Source of the DNA: Paragordius varius
Taxonomy: Eukaryota > Nematomorpha
Reading direction: 5' to 3'
NCBI GenBank assembly: GCA_964247055.1
Contig: OZ176055.1
Coordinates: 372,001 to 436,000 of the forward strand
Length of the DNA stretch: 64,000 nucleotides
The position numbers were made by a program, and so were the translations under genes. Within the stretch, counting starts at the first letter, position 1. Every line of letters starts with the position of its first letter. The notes under the pieces were generated by a model. That model searched no databases. It was given only the letters and a program-made list of their open reading frames with translations, and was not told the origin of the DNA. Below are positions 1 to 13,017 of the stretch, piece after piece.

Positions 1-2712
1 GTGATTCAAATTGGGCAAAAATAATTTTTCACGATCAGCTGATTGTTTTTGTGCGTTATTTTGACCTTGCAATGCATTTTCGTTAAATGTTGTGCTAACC
101 ATAAAATTGGTATCTCCATTAGATATATGATTGCCATTATCCTTGGTGATTTCTGGGGCATAGTGGTCATATAACGGATCGGATGAACTGAAATCAGTAT
201 GCCGAAAGTTGGTGTTTTTATTTTCGGAATCATCGAAATATGTGTCATCATCTGTGACGGTAGGGGTCGTCGTTGTTATAAAAATATTTAAATTTGTGAT
301 TTTTTTCAGCAATTTAGGTGTTAAACTAAGGGAATGTTTAGCTGCTGATATAATGGCACCACTGTCAGTTAACATGGTATAAGTTAAACTAGTTTGCGTC
401 ATAACGCTTCGCGTAACTGCCGTAATGCTATTCATTAAGTAGTTTGAACAACTACATGTTAAAGGCATTTTATTTGTAACCGTGGTCGTATCAATAACTT
501 GTTTAGAGGTTTCGGAAAGATCCATGTCTGGATTTAAGGATGGCGCTGTTGGATTGAGGAATTCTTGATTTAAATTACTGTGATATGATTTGAGTGGTAA
601 CAAAGAGCTTTCATCACTTTTCTCTTTCCGTAAATTTATAAGGGGGGACGTGGAAAAAGGCAAATTTATTTTTTTGGTCATTAAACTTTTGACTGGAATG
701 GCGGGTGATTTTGGACCACCAGTAAGTTTCCGAGTAAGAAAGGAGTTTTTATGCTCACTCTTTTTATCCTTGTGTGATTTACTCAATTTTTTCTTAACTG
801 CAACGTGTTGTTTCGAGGGTTGATTTGAAACGATTTGGGAATCGGAATCTGACGGTAGAGACAAACTACTTGATTTATCTTTTTCGACTGCGTTATCTCC
901 TTTCAAGACAATTTTATTGGCAGCACCAATTTTACCACCTTTGAGTTGAATCGTCATTGCATTATTTGATGAGTATTTATCTTTGAATGTTTGAACATGT
1001 CCGATTAAATTATTATTCCTTTCGCCATCATTTTTGGTCGAATCTTGGTCTGCTTTGGCAGTTATGTTTTGGACGAGCGTTAAGGCTCTTTTTTCTTTAT
1101 CAACAGCTTTTTTAGCTAAATCATAGGCCACTTTGTAGATACCGGCATAGAGAGATAATAAAATAACTAACATGGACCAGTAATAAAAGAATATAAGGGC
1201 AGTATTGAATATTCGGTCATCTCGAAACGGAACATAACATTGATTTGGTTCAACATCCCGGCCCCCAAAGAAAAATGGCCACCCGAAAATGGCTACGAAA
1301 AAGATTGCTATAGGTATGGCCCAAGCCAAGTAAATCATAACTTTAACTTTTAGCGGAGTTCTCCATTCCCGATACTTGGTTGGTATTTTAACTGAACAAT
1401 ACCGATCTAAAGTTATAAAAAAGACCGTGTATTGTGATGCCAAACACACTGTGTAATCCGTGGCGAGCCATAAATCACACAAAATTTCTCCCAAGGGCCA
1501 ATAGCCCAGCAATAGATACAGGGAATAAAATGGCATTGAACAAACGCCTATGATCAAATCGGACACGGCTAAGGAAACTATATAATAATTTGTTGGTTGT
1601 CGTAAATTGCGTTCATAAGCAAAGGCAAACAGAACTAACAAGTTTCCGCCTATCGTGACGGCTGAAGTTATAACTGTAAGTATGATAATTATAACGGTTT
1701 GTGGAAGTGTATAGGGCATAGCGGAAGCCATGGTCGCTAAATTACTGACATTTGTTGCATTAGTGGTCAGCATTGAGATTGGAAAGATAGATGTCAGATT
1801 GAGAGATGACTGTTGTTGCTGTTTTTGACTACTCATAAAATTAGCGTATGAAAACTTTGTAATATTGGAATGGTGATTTGAGATATTAGGATAGGAAAAT
1901 TTTGATAAAGATTGTAAAGGTATCATGGCTTTTGATGTAATTGTCCTATGTAAGTTATGTGTTGGTTTTAGTGTCGTATTTAAAATGTTATCACTACCTG
2001 ATATTATCAGAGCAGGGCGAAATTGAATATAATAATCATTGGATGCTTTTGTCGTGTTTTTATCATCAAAATCATAGTTGGAGTCGGCCGGTTCTACAAT
2101 AGTATGGTAATATAAAACCGATTCAGGAAGCAAAGTTAAGGGGGGAGTTGTTTTAGCGATGCGATAAACTAAATTTTTATTAATATTGGCATTTTTACTT
2201 TTTGTGCCATGTTCAACCGTTAATTTCCTTGAATATATAGCCGTGGTCGGTGTTGGTAAGAGTATTGTTGAATTATTTATACTATTATCATAATGTAATA
2301 TTTTTTTGCGCATAAGATAATTGTTGTTAGAATTAGACTTTTTTAACTCAATATCACCGTAAACCAAAAAGGAGGAAGATTTATTATAAGCAGTAGTGTT
2401 GTTGTTTTGTAAGATTTTGGCTCCTACTTCTTTGTTGGAAGTAAATGAGGAAGTATTAATATTCGGAATGTATTCAAGGATAAATCCATTTGTTAATCCG
2501 ACTCCTACACCACCACTAATATAATTATAATGATTATCTCTATTAGCATTAGTAGTTTTTGAAATATTACGAGATGTTATATGATTATGATTATAATTAA
2601 AATAAAATATAGGATGAATTATGGAGGTAGTGGAAAATGACCACAGAAGAATTAATTTCCAAAATGGAATATAAAATGCCGACAAAACAAAATTGTCCCA
2701 ACCACTCCACAT
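1..2712 (-). CDS. Muscarinic acetylcholine receptor-like GPCR (GAR-2 type), 3' part beyond window
   Basis: The minus strand is open for 904 codons from the ATG at 2712 to the left edge, with no intron. A class A GPCR body starts near residue 334. TM1 contains GGNLLVLFAFAYERNLRQ, TM2 contains SLAVSDLIIG, and TM3 contains DLWLATDY followed by LDRYCSV (the DRY motif is near residue 436). ECL2 has NQCYVPF, which supplies the second disulfide cysteine. TM5 ends near residue 520. The DLWLAxDY motif carries the amine-binding Asp of muscarinic receptors, and the DYTVCL variant resembles GAR-2. A third intracellular loop of at least 380 Ser/Lys-rich residues follows, as is typical of muscarinic receptors; TM6-TM7 lie outside the window. 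The N-terminus is unusually long, Asn/Thr/Ser-rich, and begins with a hydrophobic stretch that could be a signal peptide. The protein is expected to be a plasma-membrane, G-protein-coupled acetylcholine receptor. The family call is firm and the subtype is inference. Confidence 0.88.
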   Translation of the reverse strand, partial: MWSGWDNFVLSAFYIPFWKLILLWSFSTTSIIHPIFYFNYNHNHITSRNISKTTNANRDNHYNYISGGVGVGLTNGFILEYIPNINTSSFTSNKEVGAKILQNNNTTAYNKSSSFLVYGDIELKKSNSNNNYLMRKKILHYDNSINNSTILLPTPTTAIYSRKLTVEHGTKSKNANINKNLVYRIAKTTPPLTLLPESVLYYHTIVEPADSNYDFDDKNTTKASNDYYIQFRPALIISGSDNILNTTLKPTHNLHRTITSKAMIPLQSLSKFSYPNISNHHSNITKFSYANFMSSQKQQQQSSLNLTSIFPISMLTTNATNVSNLATMASAMPYTLPQTVIIIILTVITSAVTIGGNLLVLFAFAYERNLRQPTNYYIVSLAVSDLIIGVCSMPFYSLYLLLGYWPLGEILCDLWLATDYTVCLASQYTVFFITLDRYCSVKIPTKYREWRTPLKVKVMIYLAWAIPIAIFFVAIFGWPFFFGGRDVEPNQCYVPFRDDRIFNTALIFFYYWSMLVILLSLYAGIYKVAYDLAKKAVDKEKRALTLVQNITAKADQDSTKNDGERNNNLIGHVQTFKDKYSSNNAMTIQLKGGKIGAANKIVLKGDNAVEKDKSSSLSLPSDSDSQIVSNQPSKQHVAVKKKLSKSHKDKKSEHKNSFLTRKLTGGPKSPAIPVKSLMTKKINLPFSTSPLINLRKEKSDESSLLPLKSYHSNLNQEFLNPTAPSLNPDMDLSETSKQVIDTTTVTNKMPLTCSCSNYLMNSITAVTRSVMTQTSLTYTMLTDSGAIISAAKHSLSLTPKLLKKITNLNIFITTTTPTVTDDDTYFDDSENKNTNFRHTDFSSSDPLYDHYAPEITKDNGNHISNGDTNFMVSTTFNENALQGQNNAQKQSADREKLFLPNLNH

Positions 2713-5700
2713 TATCTCAGTATCTCTCCTTTGAATATCAATGAGGAACGCTTTTTGCCCCCGTTTAAAAGTTGTGTTTTGTTTTCTGTTCTGTGTGCAC
2801 TCAACTTTCGGGAAGTGTAGAGATTTAACTGAGCTTTTGCTGTTTCTACGTTTTATCTTTACTTAACTTAATTAGTAATGGTTAGTAAGGTCTTTTTTCA
2901 GTTTGACTTGCTCCAATATAGAAAAAGACTGCGAAAAAAATATTGTTTTTTTGTTATATGGTGGTCAAAAATGTGTTGTATAGTTTAATGAATTATGGTA
3001 GGAATCATACGCTACATATATATATATGTATGATATATATTTCATGCATTTTTCACTCACACAGTGTTAAATGCGTTAGGTAGTTACTAGTTAGTTGGAT
3101 TTCCGCTTTAATTAAAGTAATGGCCATCATATTTCATGTTTAGGAGCTCACATATATATAATTATTATTAATAATAATCATAGTAAGTTAAAGTTATTTC
3201 TATTGCAGTGCAGAAACTTTCAAATTTTCACAACGATTTGAGGATTGGAGTATAAGCTTTTTAAGCCCATTTCAGGAGTTGAGTTTCATAAAGTTTTTCT
3301 AAAATTAAAAATAAAAATTTATAAATAATTTAAAAGTATTAACATAAATAAATATATAAAATTAATGACAGGATATATTTTTATGTAATCGAAATGTTAA
3401 AGGACAAATTTTTTTGTCATACCAATGATTTTTTACTATAGATAGCTAGGCAAAAGTTGGACAAAAATTATATTTTATGCTTGCTTAAAACAACTATACA
3501 TTAATTTATTAACTTTTTTTTCTATTAATTGTAATAATTAATGCTTATTAATTATTTATGATTTTTTGTTACCTTTGTGGATTTAAGCGGGAAAAACAAC
3601 TTTGGGAAAATGAGTGTTTCTATAATAAAAAAATTTTCTAATTTTTATTCTTAATGTTAGTTTTATATATTATTGTCAAATATTTTTATATATATATTTA
3701 GACACTATTAATTATTCAATTTTAATTTTTGGCTCATATAAATTATTTATAATATAATGTAGTATAATTAATTAATAAAATATAAAAGCATTAACTACTA
3801 CATTAAAGGTTTGGGAATATCTAATTTCAATTAATGATATCTGCGGTATTTTTTAGAGAAATATTTTATATTTTTATACCGCTTTTATTTGGAAAAGATA
3901 GCTTACATATCCAACACATATTATCTATACAAATAAACTTAAAATTAATTTTAACCATACTTAATAATATTAAAAGCCGTTTTGATATAGCTATGAAAAA
4001 ATCTCTGTAATTAATAATTATATATGACAATGTATTTTCAAACAAATAATTTTGTTTTCGAATGAATCTATTACAGATATTAGAATAATTTTAAAAGCAA
4101 TTTGTCATATATTATTTTAATTCTTGACACATGTCGAATTATTTTTTCTCAAGAGCTCATTACAATAAATTTTTTTTAAGTTTTTAAGTAATGCTTAATT
4201 TCATTCAAATAAAAATTATTTTTGGAAATGCTAATTTTCCCAGACAATTAAAAAATTAGTTAATTTTTCTAATTTTATTTTTCATAATTACACAAAACTT
4301 ATTACATTCTAATTATGTGTTAAAAATGTGAAATTATATAATTATAAAATTATTTGATTATTTAAGAGTTATCCTTACTTACTTGAAATGCAAATTTTAG
4401 CTTGTTCCTATAATAACAATGTATTTCCAATCATGATGGATAAAAAAATGGACAAATTTATATAATAACTGGAAATTATTAATTCACAGAGTTTTGTCTT
4501 TTCAATAGTATAAAAGAAATTTTGCTAAAAATGATGAATTAAATTTTGATATGTAATCTACTTATCATCATCTATTTTATTCCTTTTTAAGACTTTATAA
4601 AATTAATTTTATTCTGTCTCAGATATTTACTCTCATATTTCTGGTAAATGGCTTTAATATCTTAGCACTTGAATTAAGTTTAAGGTTAATGTAGAAAATT
4701 AAAAATTTTGGAATATAAGAAAAAAATCAACCAAAAATTTAAAATTCCAAAGCCAATTTAAACGGAGAAGGGATATGTGTTTTATGGTGTGCTTTGTTTG
4801 TTTGAGAGTTGTTAAACTAAAACGAAATTTCCAATCTATAATATTTTTAGCCAAAATTAAATTTAAAGCATAATTCTTAAACAGCATTGGATGAATTTAT
4901 ACAATCGGAGCCTTATGCGCAAAAAAGTGGCCAAAAATAAAATATAATATATGTAATCATTCTTAATAAAATATAAATATTGTCGAATAATTGATGAATA
5001 CTATACACAAAAAAATAAATTAATTCCTCGGAAGATCTAAGCCTATTTAAATTTTACTCAAAAATTTTGTTCGCTTATATTCCATTACAATATCTTTCAA
5101 TTGCCCTTATTTATTTGTAAAAATTTGAAGTACAATTTTTTAAACTACACAACTTTATGATTCTTTATTTGTGATAATTGTAAGAATGCATGTAATTATG
5201 CCATATTTTGATTATGGCGAACAGAGCTAAATATATTCTTTTAGCTCATAAGCTTTTAATAAATTTTATTGGATGCGTTCTCGTTAATTTAGTGTGGTAT
5301 GTAATCTCGATTATTATACAGTAAAACGAATAAATTTAGACTATAACTTATTTTACAAATTGATTTTTGGGTTTAGGTTTTGAGTTAGTATTGTTAGAAG
5401 GAATTAAAGATGAATTTTTACAGTTGTAAAAATAATAGGGGGTCAAACGCCATACAAGAAAATTAAATGCAAAAACAGAAAGTCTTCAAACTGCTTGTTC
5501 GTAAAAACTTTGTAAAATATGGAGTAAAAACACTCCATATTATTGAAATTCATTGATAAATAACTAAAAAAATTTTGCAAAAAGCTTGGGCTTTTGTTAA
5601 ATTTCTCTCTAATTTTTTCCATATTATGCCAAATAACTTGGAATATTAATAATTAGTATGATATGAATAGTTGCGCATGCACGGCTTAAATCATACCTTT

Positions 5701-6365
5701 TCTAAATTACACATTTATAAATTTATACTGTTTACGATTTCAAGCCTTTGTAAAAAAATTAAAATTTTTTGAACTGGTATTAACTATTTTCTTATTAATA
5801 TTAATATAATTATATATTTGATCGTTTTCAACCCTTATTTTAAATGTTAGGTGGAAATAACATGAATTAGCTGTTTGACGCATATTGGTATGATTGTTTT
5901 TATTTCTTTGGTATGGAATTTGACCATTTAATTAAAAAGATATTCACTCGTTGAAAACTCTTACCGTTATAATAATTAAAATTATAATAAAAGTTGTTTT
6001 GAAGAGTGCAATACGGAATATTTTGAAACCCTTAATGCTTAATAAACGCAATATATCAAGGTTAATGGTATTTTCAATTGATGGCAATAAATCTCATCTT
6101 TGCAAATTATTACAACCTTATAATTTATTTATGTAATACATATTGTCACAAATAATAGGTATGCTTTTATATTTATTCGACTTAAAAAATATGTGATTAC
6201 GGCTAAGTGCAGATATGGAGAAATATTTTTTAGTATTTTAACCGCGCATATCGATATTTCTTTATTTGAAACTTAAAGTCAAATGACATTACGGATAAAT
6301 GATTTCGCCATTTACGTGCAATATTCATTATATAAATGGCTTTATATCCATTTATATAATAAATG

Positions 6366-6408
<43 letters not shown>

Positions 6409-6593
6409 TTATATATAATGATGACCTTTTTAAACATTGTAATAATTTATTATGGATTTACAGAAAGGAATATTGGATTGTTTCAGAGGGAAACCCCTTA
6501 ATTTTATTCAATTCGCTTTGGGAATTGTCGTTTATTTTTGTCTATAAATATATATATGTAATAATTGGGAAAAAAGCCGAAAGTTACATAGTA
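2713..6593. other. Gene-free AT-rich stretch upstream of the GPCR
   Basis: I see no coding region, RNA gene or clear transposon here. The first 200 bases upstream of the GPCR start are the least AT-biased and probably hold its 5' UTR and promoter, but no convincing TATA box was found. A (TA)n run lies at about 6370-6390. Short open frames in this stretch have no recognisable motif. Confidence 0.5.
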
Positions 6594-6758
6594 CAGTAGC
6601 GTATGGCATAAAACAATGTTAGGCCATAAAAGAATATAAAAAAGTGTTTTTTAAAAAAAGAAGTGGATATTATGGATACGTTTACATACAGCTAGGCTTC
6701 TTATCATAACAAAAACCTTTTTTTCCGGACCAACATTGTTATATCTCATACGCCACTG
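6594..6758. mobile_element. MITE family 3, copy 1
   Basis: The ends read CAGTAGCGTATGGCATAAAA and, inverted, CAGTGGCGTATGAGATA. The element is flanked by TA on both sides (6592-6593 and 6759-6760), so a TA target duplication is likely. It has no coding capacity. Two more copies lie at 20614-20774 and 22667-22832. The TA duplication suggests mobilisation by a Tc1/mariner-type transposase, but none is present in the window. Confidence 0.75.
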
Positions 6759-8010
6759 TATGTTGAGATTATCATTTTTTTAAGAGAATAAATTTTTTGC
6801 CATTGGTTAAATAAATCAATCGTGATTTTATCTTTACAGTCAAACTACTTATATATCCAAAGGTCATGTGGAAAAAATATTTTTAAGTTGAAATAGTAAG
6901 AGTTATAAGTTTCAAGAAGTTTTAAATAGACTCAGATTTTCTAAACGATTTGGATATGTTAATATATTCCTAGAATTCAAACTACGGGAGTTTATTATAA
7001 AAGTAAAGTTTATACTTTGCCAAAAATCTGGAAGTAATAAAATTTTATTTAAGCATAAGAAATTTTGAACTAAGAATATTCATATTCATATTTATTTAAT
7101 AAAAAAGTAAGTTATCTTTGAGGTAAGTGCCGAATTTCAGGCTATATAATTCAATAACATTAATGCAAAATAATTTTTTTTCATTCTTTTTTTACTATTT
7201 TTTTTGCCAAAAATAATAAAATAAATTATTAATAATTATTAATAAATTGCTAATAAATATTAATATATATGCATAAAAAAATCATAAAGAAGCAATTATT
7301 AGAAACAAGCAGGCAAATAAACGTGACAAATTAATAGTAATTTTCTTCTTTATTTTATTTTTTAAATTAATAAGCTTTTGAATAATGTCGGGATGATTGA
7401 ATTTTTAATATTTATTAATAAATGTTAACTATGATTAATAACTAATAATGTCAAAATAAACTATCTAATAAATTAGATTATATATATTTTTATCATAAAA
7501 GTTAAATAAAAAATTATAAAGTACATACCTTTAAATCGTTTCAGAATAATATATTTTAATGGTTAATTTTGGGCGTGTTATATTGATAAAAACTGATTGA
7601 CTTATATATTTGTTAAATAAACAGGAAAATTATAAAGAAATCTATGGAAATCTCATTCTCAGACTAATATTTTAAATTATTCAAAATAAGTCACAATAAG
7701 AATATGCGTAAGTATTTATATATGTATGTTTGGTTCAAAAGTCACAGAAATTATATAATCAATCAATTCCCACGGGGATTTGGTGATTAAGGGAAGAGAT
7801 AAAACAATTTTTATGGATAAATTTTGCTAAAAAATTTTTGTGTGTTTGGAAAAATGCATAAATATGCAAGTAATAAAATGATTCCTTAACATGCAAAAAT
7901 ATAATAATAATTCTAAAATGGGGGGGGGGGGTGGTCTCCAAAATGTCTCTTGAAAAAGTGGCTATTAACTCAATGGGGGTGAATCCTGACATGGAATTTT
8001 TTACCAATTA
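6759..8010. other. Gene-free AT-rich stretch
   Basis: No gene is supported. The part from about 7190 onward resembles 17640-18310 in short matching islands, the clearest being 7722-7791 against 18246-18310, both ending in GGATTTGGTGATTAA. A run of ten G lies at 7921-7930, which is striking in this base composition. Confidence 0.4.
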
Positions 8011-8273
8011 CAGTGAAAAATATTATACGGATAAAACGTAAAAATATTTTTTTCCAAAAAACAATTCCATACTTTATTAAACTACCTTTTAATGATTATT
8101 TAAATGCGATCATAAATTACTAATTGATAGTTTTACCAATATTATCAATTTCCTACTTTGCAGTTAAAAACAATGAGTTATATTTCAAGAATTAAGAAGT
8201 AGGGTTGTCTTTTAAAAAATATTTGTCTTTATATTTTTACCATTTGTCCGTTGTATAATTTCAATTTTTACAG
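8011..8273. mobile_element. MITE family 1, copy a
   Basis: A decayed copy of the commonest MITE in the window. The family has near-palindromic long ends starting CAGTAAAAATTGAAATTATA and continuing with CGGACAAAACGTAAAA, each end flanked by TA. Here the TA is at 8009-8010. The element is non-coding. Confidence 0.65.
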
Positions 8274-8895
8274 TTGCTAGCTTAATTATCAAAATTATGT
8301 TTAAAATTTAAAGAATAAAATAAAAAACCCAAATAAAAATGGCATATAAAAAAGAAATTTTTTTAAAAATGATGAAATCAGAAACAATATTCGGGTTAAA
8401 TTAAGCTGTTAAAAACAAAAGTCGCGGTTAGTATTTACATATTCATTTAATATCATAAATTTAAATTTATGTTTAAGTAAAATAAAATGAAATTAAGATT
8501 AAAATCAATCACTAATACTTTATTAACTTTTAACAATCAAACCAATATAGTACAGTAAAATTTATTTTTTTGCCGGTTATATTTAGGTTATATATTCAGG
8601 GACATTTCCTTATATCCATTATGTCATTTATACTGATTTTATTATATATCCTGTTATTGTCATTATTGAAAAAATTATTAGGTAAATTATGTATATATAT
8701 ATTTGGAAGCTAAAATATTTACTTAATATATTTACAAAAAACTCTTTATAATTCTTAACCAACACTTGTCAAGCTAAATGTTTAAAACACATAATCTCAA
8801 AATATTTACCAAACGAAGGACATATTTATTGAATCATTGAGCCCATTCACTTTTAGTTAATTGAAAACAAATAATAAGGAAAAGCCGGAAAATAC

Positions 8896-9142
8896 AGTAA
8901 AAATGGACGGACAAAATGTTAAAATATGAAGACAAATATACTTTAAAGACAACCTACTATACTTTTAAAACTTGATTTTTTTGAATATAACTCATTGTTT
9001 TAATTGCAAAGTACATAATAAAGATGTATATGATTTTGTATTTTACGATTGTAATTAAATTATTTAAAGTATGGTTGTCTTTTAAAAAAAATATTTGCCT
9101 TTATATTTTTACGTTTTTTCAGTATAATTCCAATTTTTACTG
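8896..9142. mobile_element. MITE family 1, copy b
   Basis: The ends CAGTAAAAAT and ATTTTTACTG face each other, with TA at 8894-8895 and 9143-9144. The inner inverted repeats contain the family's GGACAAAA and TTTGCCTTTATATTT blocks. Non-coding. Confidence 0.75.
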
Positions 9143-9846
9143 TATTTTCATAAAGTTTTATCCATAGAATCAAAATATTCAGGATATTTTATTGACTTTT
9201 AGCCATCTAAATTAAGTGCAGTATTATCTTCACAGTATTGACATTAATAATAACTAAATTCTGTCATAAAATTTCTACATAAAAATTTTTTGCCCTCTCT
9301 AATTAGAATTTATTATTATAGTTGCTTTTTAACCAGCTACCATTTCCATTTTTAATTTGGCCTTATTTGAAATTGTATAGGGTGTCTAGCACTTTTAAGA
9401 ACAAAAAATTTTAAAACTCCATAGTCCTGATTTGAATCTATTGTATTATTTTTAACGCTAAAATCGGGTTTAATTCCCGTAAAATTGTTACATAGCTAAA
9501 AACATATGTAAGAAAAATAAATTTTGAATGACTTATAAAGAAAGCTTATGTTTGTTGCAAAAAATTTTAGACCTAATAAAATAATATAACGTTTTAATTA
9601 TTCAAGAGCTCAACACCTATTTGTATATATGGAATAAAAAAATAATTTCATTATATAAATATATATATATATATATAAATATATATATATATAAATATAT
9701 ATATTTAAAATATTTTTTGTGGGCTGATTAAAATAACTAACTCTATTTCAAATTTGCTGATCAATTATTTATTTGGATATTTGGGTTTGCCAAATATTTT
9801 AACCATATAATTTTAGAGTTTAAGATTTATATCGAAAAACTAAAAA

Positions 9847-9902
<56 letters not shown>
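9143..9902. other. Gene-free stretch ending in (TA)n microsatellite
   Basis: No gene is seen. (TA)n tracts occur at about 9658-9705 and 9850-9902. The second is the insertion site of the hAT transposon that follows. The text around 9150-9190 (TTTTATCCATAGAAT) matches 18695-18715 loosely, in line with an old duplication. Confidence 0.4.
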
Positions 9903-9905
<3 letters not shown>

Positions 9906-12616
9906 GGGTGGCCAACGAGGTGACCGCGACAACTCAAAAAGTGACCGCCTGAAAATATTTTTTTTTAAAAAATTTTATTGATTTTTTTCGGATAGTTGGC
10001 TACTTCTGAGCGAATTTAAATTTAAAATACAAAAAAATACGGTTTAAATTAAAAAAAAACGTCTAAGAAAAGGGTGTAAAAAAATTATTTTATTAATTAT
10101 AATTCATATGTTTTGGAGCATTTGCATTAAAACTTAAAATCAGTCATTTCCCTTGAATATATCAAAACTTTGAGTAAAGCTTATTCATAAATCAGAAGCA
10201 TAATCGTGAAGTTAGATTTGATTTGATACACCAAAAGTAGGTTTTTAAAACTTATATTTTAGAATGAGCCAAAAAAAGTTGTACAGATACAAGAAAGATT
10301 GGGAGCATGAATACTTTTTTATTATGATAAAGGAAACATGCACCTGTCTAATATGCAATAGTACTGTTGCTTTGCCCAAAAAGTCAAATATTGAAAGACA
10401 TTATAGATCTCTGCATCCACATTACTCCAAAAACTACCCCTTACAAACTCAAGAACGCAACATTAAAGTAAAGGAATTAAAAGAACAATTATCCGCCTCA
10501 CAAAATAGCATACTTAAATACAACAAAGACTATAAAAATGCTACGATTGCTTCATTCAAGGTAGCGGAAATACTTATTCGGAACAATACGCCATTCCAAG
10601 ATGGTGAAATATTTAAAGAAGCCTTTATTAGCGCTTGTGATATTTTATTTGAAAATTTTGATAACAAAAATAATATTATGACAGCTATTAAAAGCATAAG
10701 CTTATCGAGAAATACCGTTATGCGCAGGGCTGAAGATATTAGTAATAATCTTGATGAAATTTTACATGAAAATATTAATAACTGTATTTTTTTTCCTTGC
10801 AACTCGATGAGTCCACCGATTATGTTGGAATCGCCCAATTATGCATTTTTATTCGTATGATATTTAGTGATTTATCTGCAAAGGAGGAATTATTAACTAT
10901 AATACCTCTCCACGAACGAACCAGAGGCCAGGATATTTTTGATTCTTTTTATAAATTTATCACAGATACGAAACTTCCCATAGTAAAACTCGAATCTTTA
11001 ACTACTGATGGAGCTCCAGCTATGATTGGCGTTAACAACGGCTTTATCGCTTTATGTAAAAATCACAGTGCATTTCCCAAGTTCATTGATTACCATTGTA
11101 TAATCCATAATCAAGTTTTATGTTCAAAAGTTTTAAAATACCATCATGTAATGAACCCCTGTTTTAAAATTGTTAACGCCATTCGAACAAAAAGCTTGTC
11201 CCGCCGCCAATTTCGAATTTTGTTAAATGAGTGCGGCGTGGAATATGGAGAACTTTTATTACATACTGATGTAAGGTGGTTGAGTCGTGCCGCATTTTTA
11301 ATTAGATTTAGGCAACTTTTACCACAAATAGAAATTTTTTTAGAGAATTCTAAATTTTCATACCCTGAATTGAAAGATCAAGATTGGCTGCTTGATCTTG
11401 CATTTTTATGCGATATCACGGAAAAATTGCATAAATTAAACATCCAATTACAAGGAAAAGATAAAACAATAATGGATATGATGGGTGCTTTAAAATCTTT
11501 TAAGGAAACACTAACAGTAGTAGAAACACAATTAAAAAACCGAGATTTAAAACATTTTTTTAATCTGGCAGCGGTGTCTGAAAAAATAGAGAATCTCTCT
11601 TTTGAAAAATATGCAGATGATATTGGTCTGCTTATTAATGATTTTGAAAAACGATTTTCATCTATAAATAAACTTGAAGACATCGCTATTTTTTTATCAT
11701 GCCCATTTAATAATAATAATAATGTTGAATATATTGCTCAAAAACTCAGCCACTTTCTTGGTGTACCAAATTTAGCAGAGTTGGAAGAGGAATTAATAAA
11801 TGTTAAATGCGATATCCATCTAAAATCATTAGGATCAGATATATATAAATTTATAAATAAAGATAAATACCCCCATATTTGGAAAACCGCTGCATTATTC
11901 AATTCTTTTTTTGGATCCACATATTTATGTGAATCGGCTTTTTCAATTATGAATGCTATCAAAACTAAACAGAGGTCACAATTAACTAATAAACATTTAG
12001 AATCATGTTTGAGAATTGCTTTGACTTCATTTGAACCTAATTTAGATAAACTTTCTGAATTTTTTCGCAGTCGGGCGTTTTAAATATTTTTTTTTATTAA
12101 ATATGGATGTTTATCGAGTTGTATTTTCGCTTAGGAAAAAGCCGATTTACTAAAAAATATGTGGATAGAATTAAAACTGATACAATTTTAATGTACTCTT
12201 ATTTATGTTCAAATTATGGTTCTAAATTGGAATGCTATTTTTTTATTTCTTTTATTTTTTGTATCATAATGTATTCTCCCCTGTAATTTCAAATGCATTG
12301 TTTAAATTTTTATATTGTAAAATTTCATATAATAGAAATTTAAATAAATATTTTGAAGTGTTTTATGTTGGTTAAAAAATTAAGGTAGTTAATAACCCGT
12401 TGTCTTTTAATAAAAATTATTTTGGTATTTGGTTGATAGATAAAAAAATTAAAATTTTAAAATGGTTTCAAGTCACTCTAATCTGTAAAGCAGGTATATA
12501 CATCATTTAAAGTGTTGATTGAGTTTTTTTGATAAATATTTCTGGGTGACCGCGAACTCTTTTTTTAACAAAAAAGCCAAAAAAAGCTCGCGACAAAAAA
12601 AGTGTGGCCACCCCTG
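9903..12616 (+). mobile_element. hAT-family DNA transposon, nearly intact
   Basis: The element is 2714 bp. The left end is CAGGGGTGGCCAAC and the right end, inverted, is CAGGGGTGGCCACAC. Both subterminal regions carry GTGACCGCG motifs, probable transposase-binding sites. The flanks read ATATATAT on both sides, compatible with the 8-bp hAT target duplication, although the target is itself a TA microsatellite. It encodes a BED-finger and hAT transposase in two overlapping frames (see 10264-12083). It lies inside one arm of the possible old duplication and is absent from the other arm, so it inserted later. Confidence 0.93.
10264..12083 (+). pseudogene. hAT transposase (ZBED5/SCAND3-like), one frameshift
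   Basis: The first frame (10264-10860) starts with a BED-type zinc finger: CLIC, then two His in ERHYRSLH. The second frame (from about 10797 to 12083) carries the RNase-H-like core: LDESTD with the first catalytic Asp, TTDGAPAMIG with the second, a CxxH pair in YHCIIHNQ, and RWLSR. It ends with the hAT dimerisation region, seen as FFGSTYLCESAFSIMNAIKT. The two frames meet in a run of eight T at 10787-10794. A one-base length change in that run separates them, which may be a real mutation or a sequencing error. No other break is visible, which implies recent activity. The protein resembles the ZBED5/GTF2IRD2-like branch of hAT transposases. It would cut and paste the 9903-12616 element. Confidence 0.88.
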
Positions 12617-13017
12617 ATATATATAGTATTAAAATAGCAAATTAAAGTCAAAAGGAATTTAGCTAATTATGTTAATTAGAGAGCCGTTAAAGGCAGAATT
12701 AACATAAATATATATTTATTGTATTCTCCTGGGAATTTGCTATGCACAAACATATGCACACAACATATTTCTGTAATAAAAAGAATAAATAATACATAAT
12801 AATAATTATGATTTTTACCATTTAAATATTATTTGTGAAAAATATTATATTATGGCAATCTTTTGGGAGATATAAAATGTAATATTTTCTGTTAATTGCT
12901 TATATTGATGATAATATGATAAATTATAAAAGAAGAAAAAAATTCGCCATTTTTGATTTGACATTTTAACAATTTTTTATATAAATTTATTCTTGATACT
13001 GAACAGACTTTAAATTA

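Noticed and set aside
590-823. Plus-strand 77-codon frame
   Set aside because: Antisense shadow of the GPCR third intracellular loop.
6363-6599. 78-codon frame starting in a TA repeat
   Set aside because: The beginning is microsatellite translation and the end overlaps a MITE tip.
7921-7930. Run of ten G as a regulatory or G-quadruplex site
   Set aside because: A single run cannot form a quadruplex alone and nothing around it supports a function.
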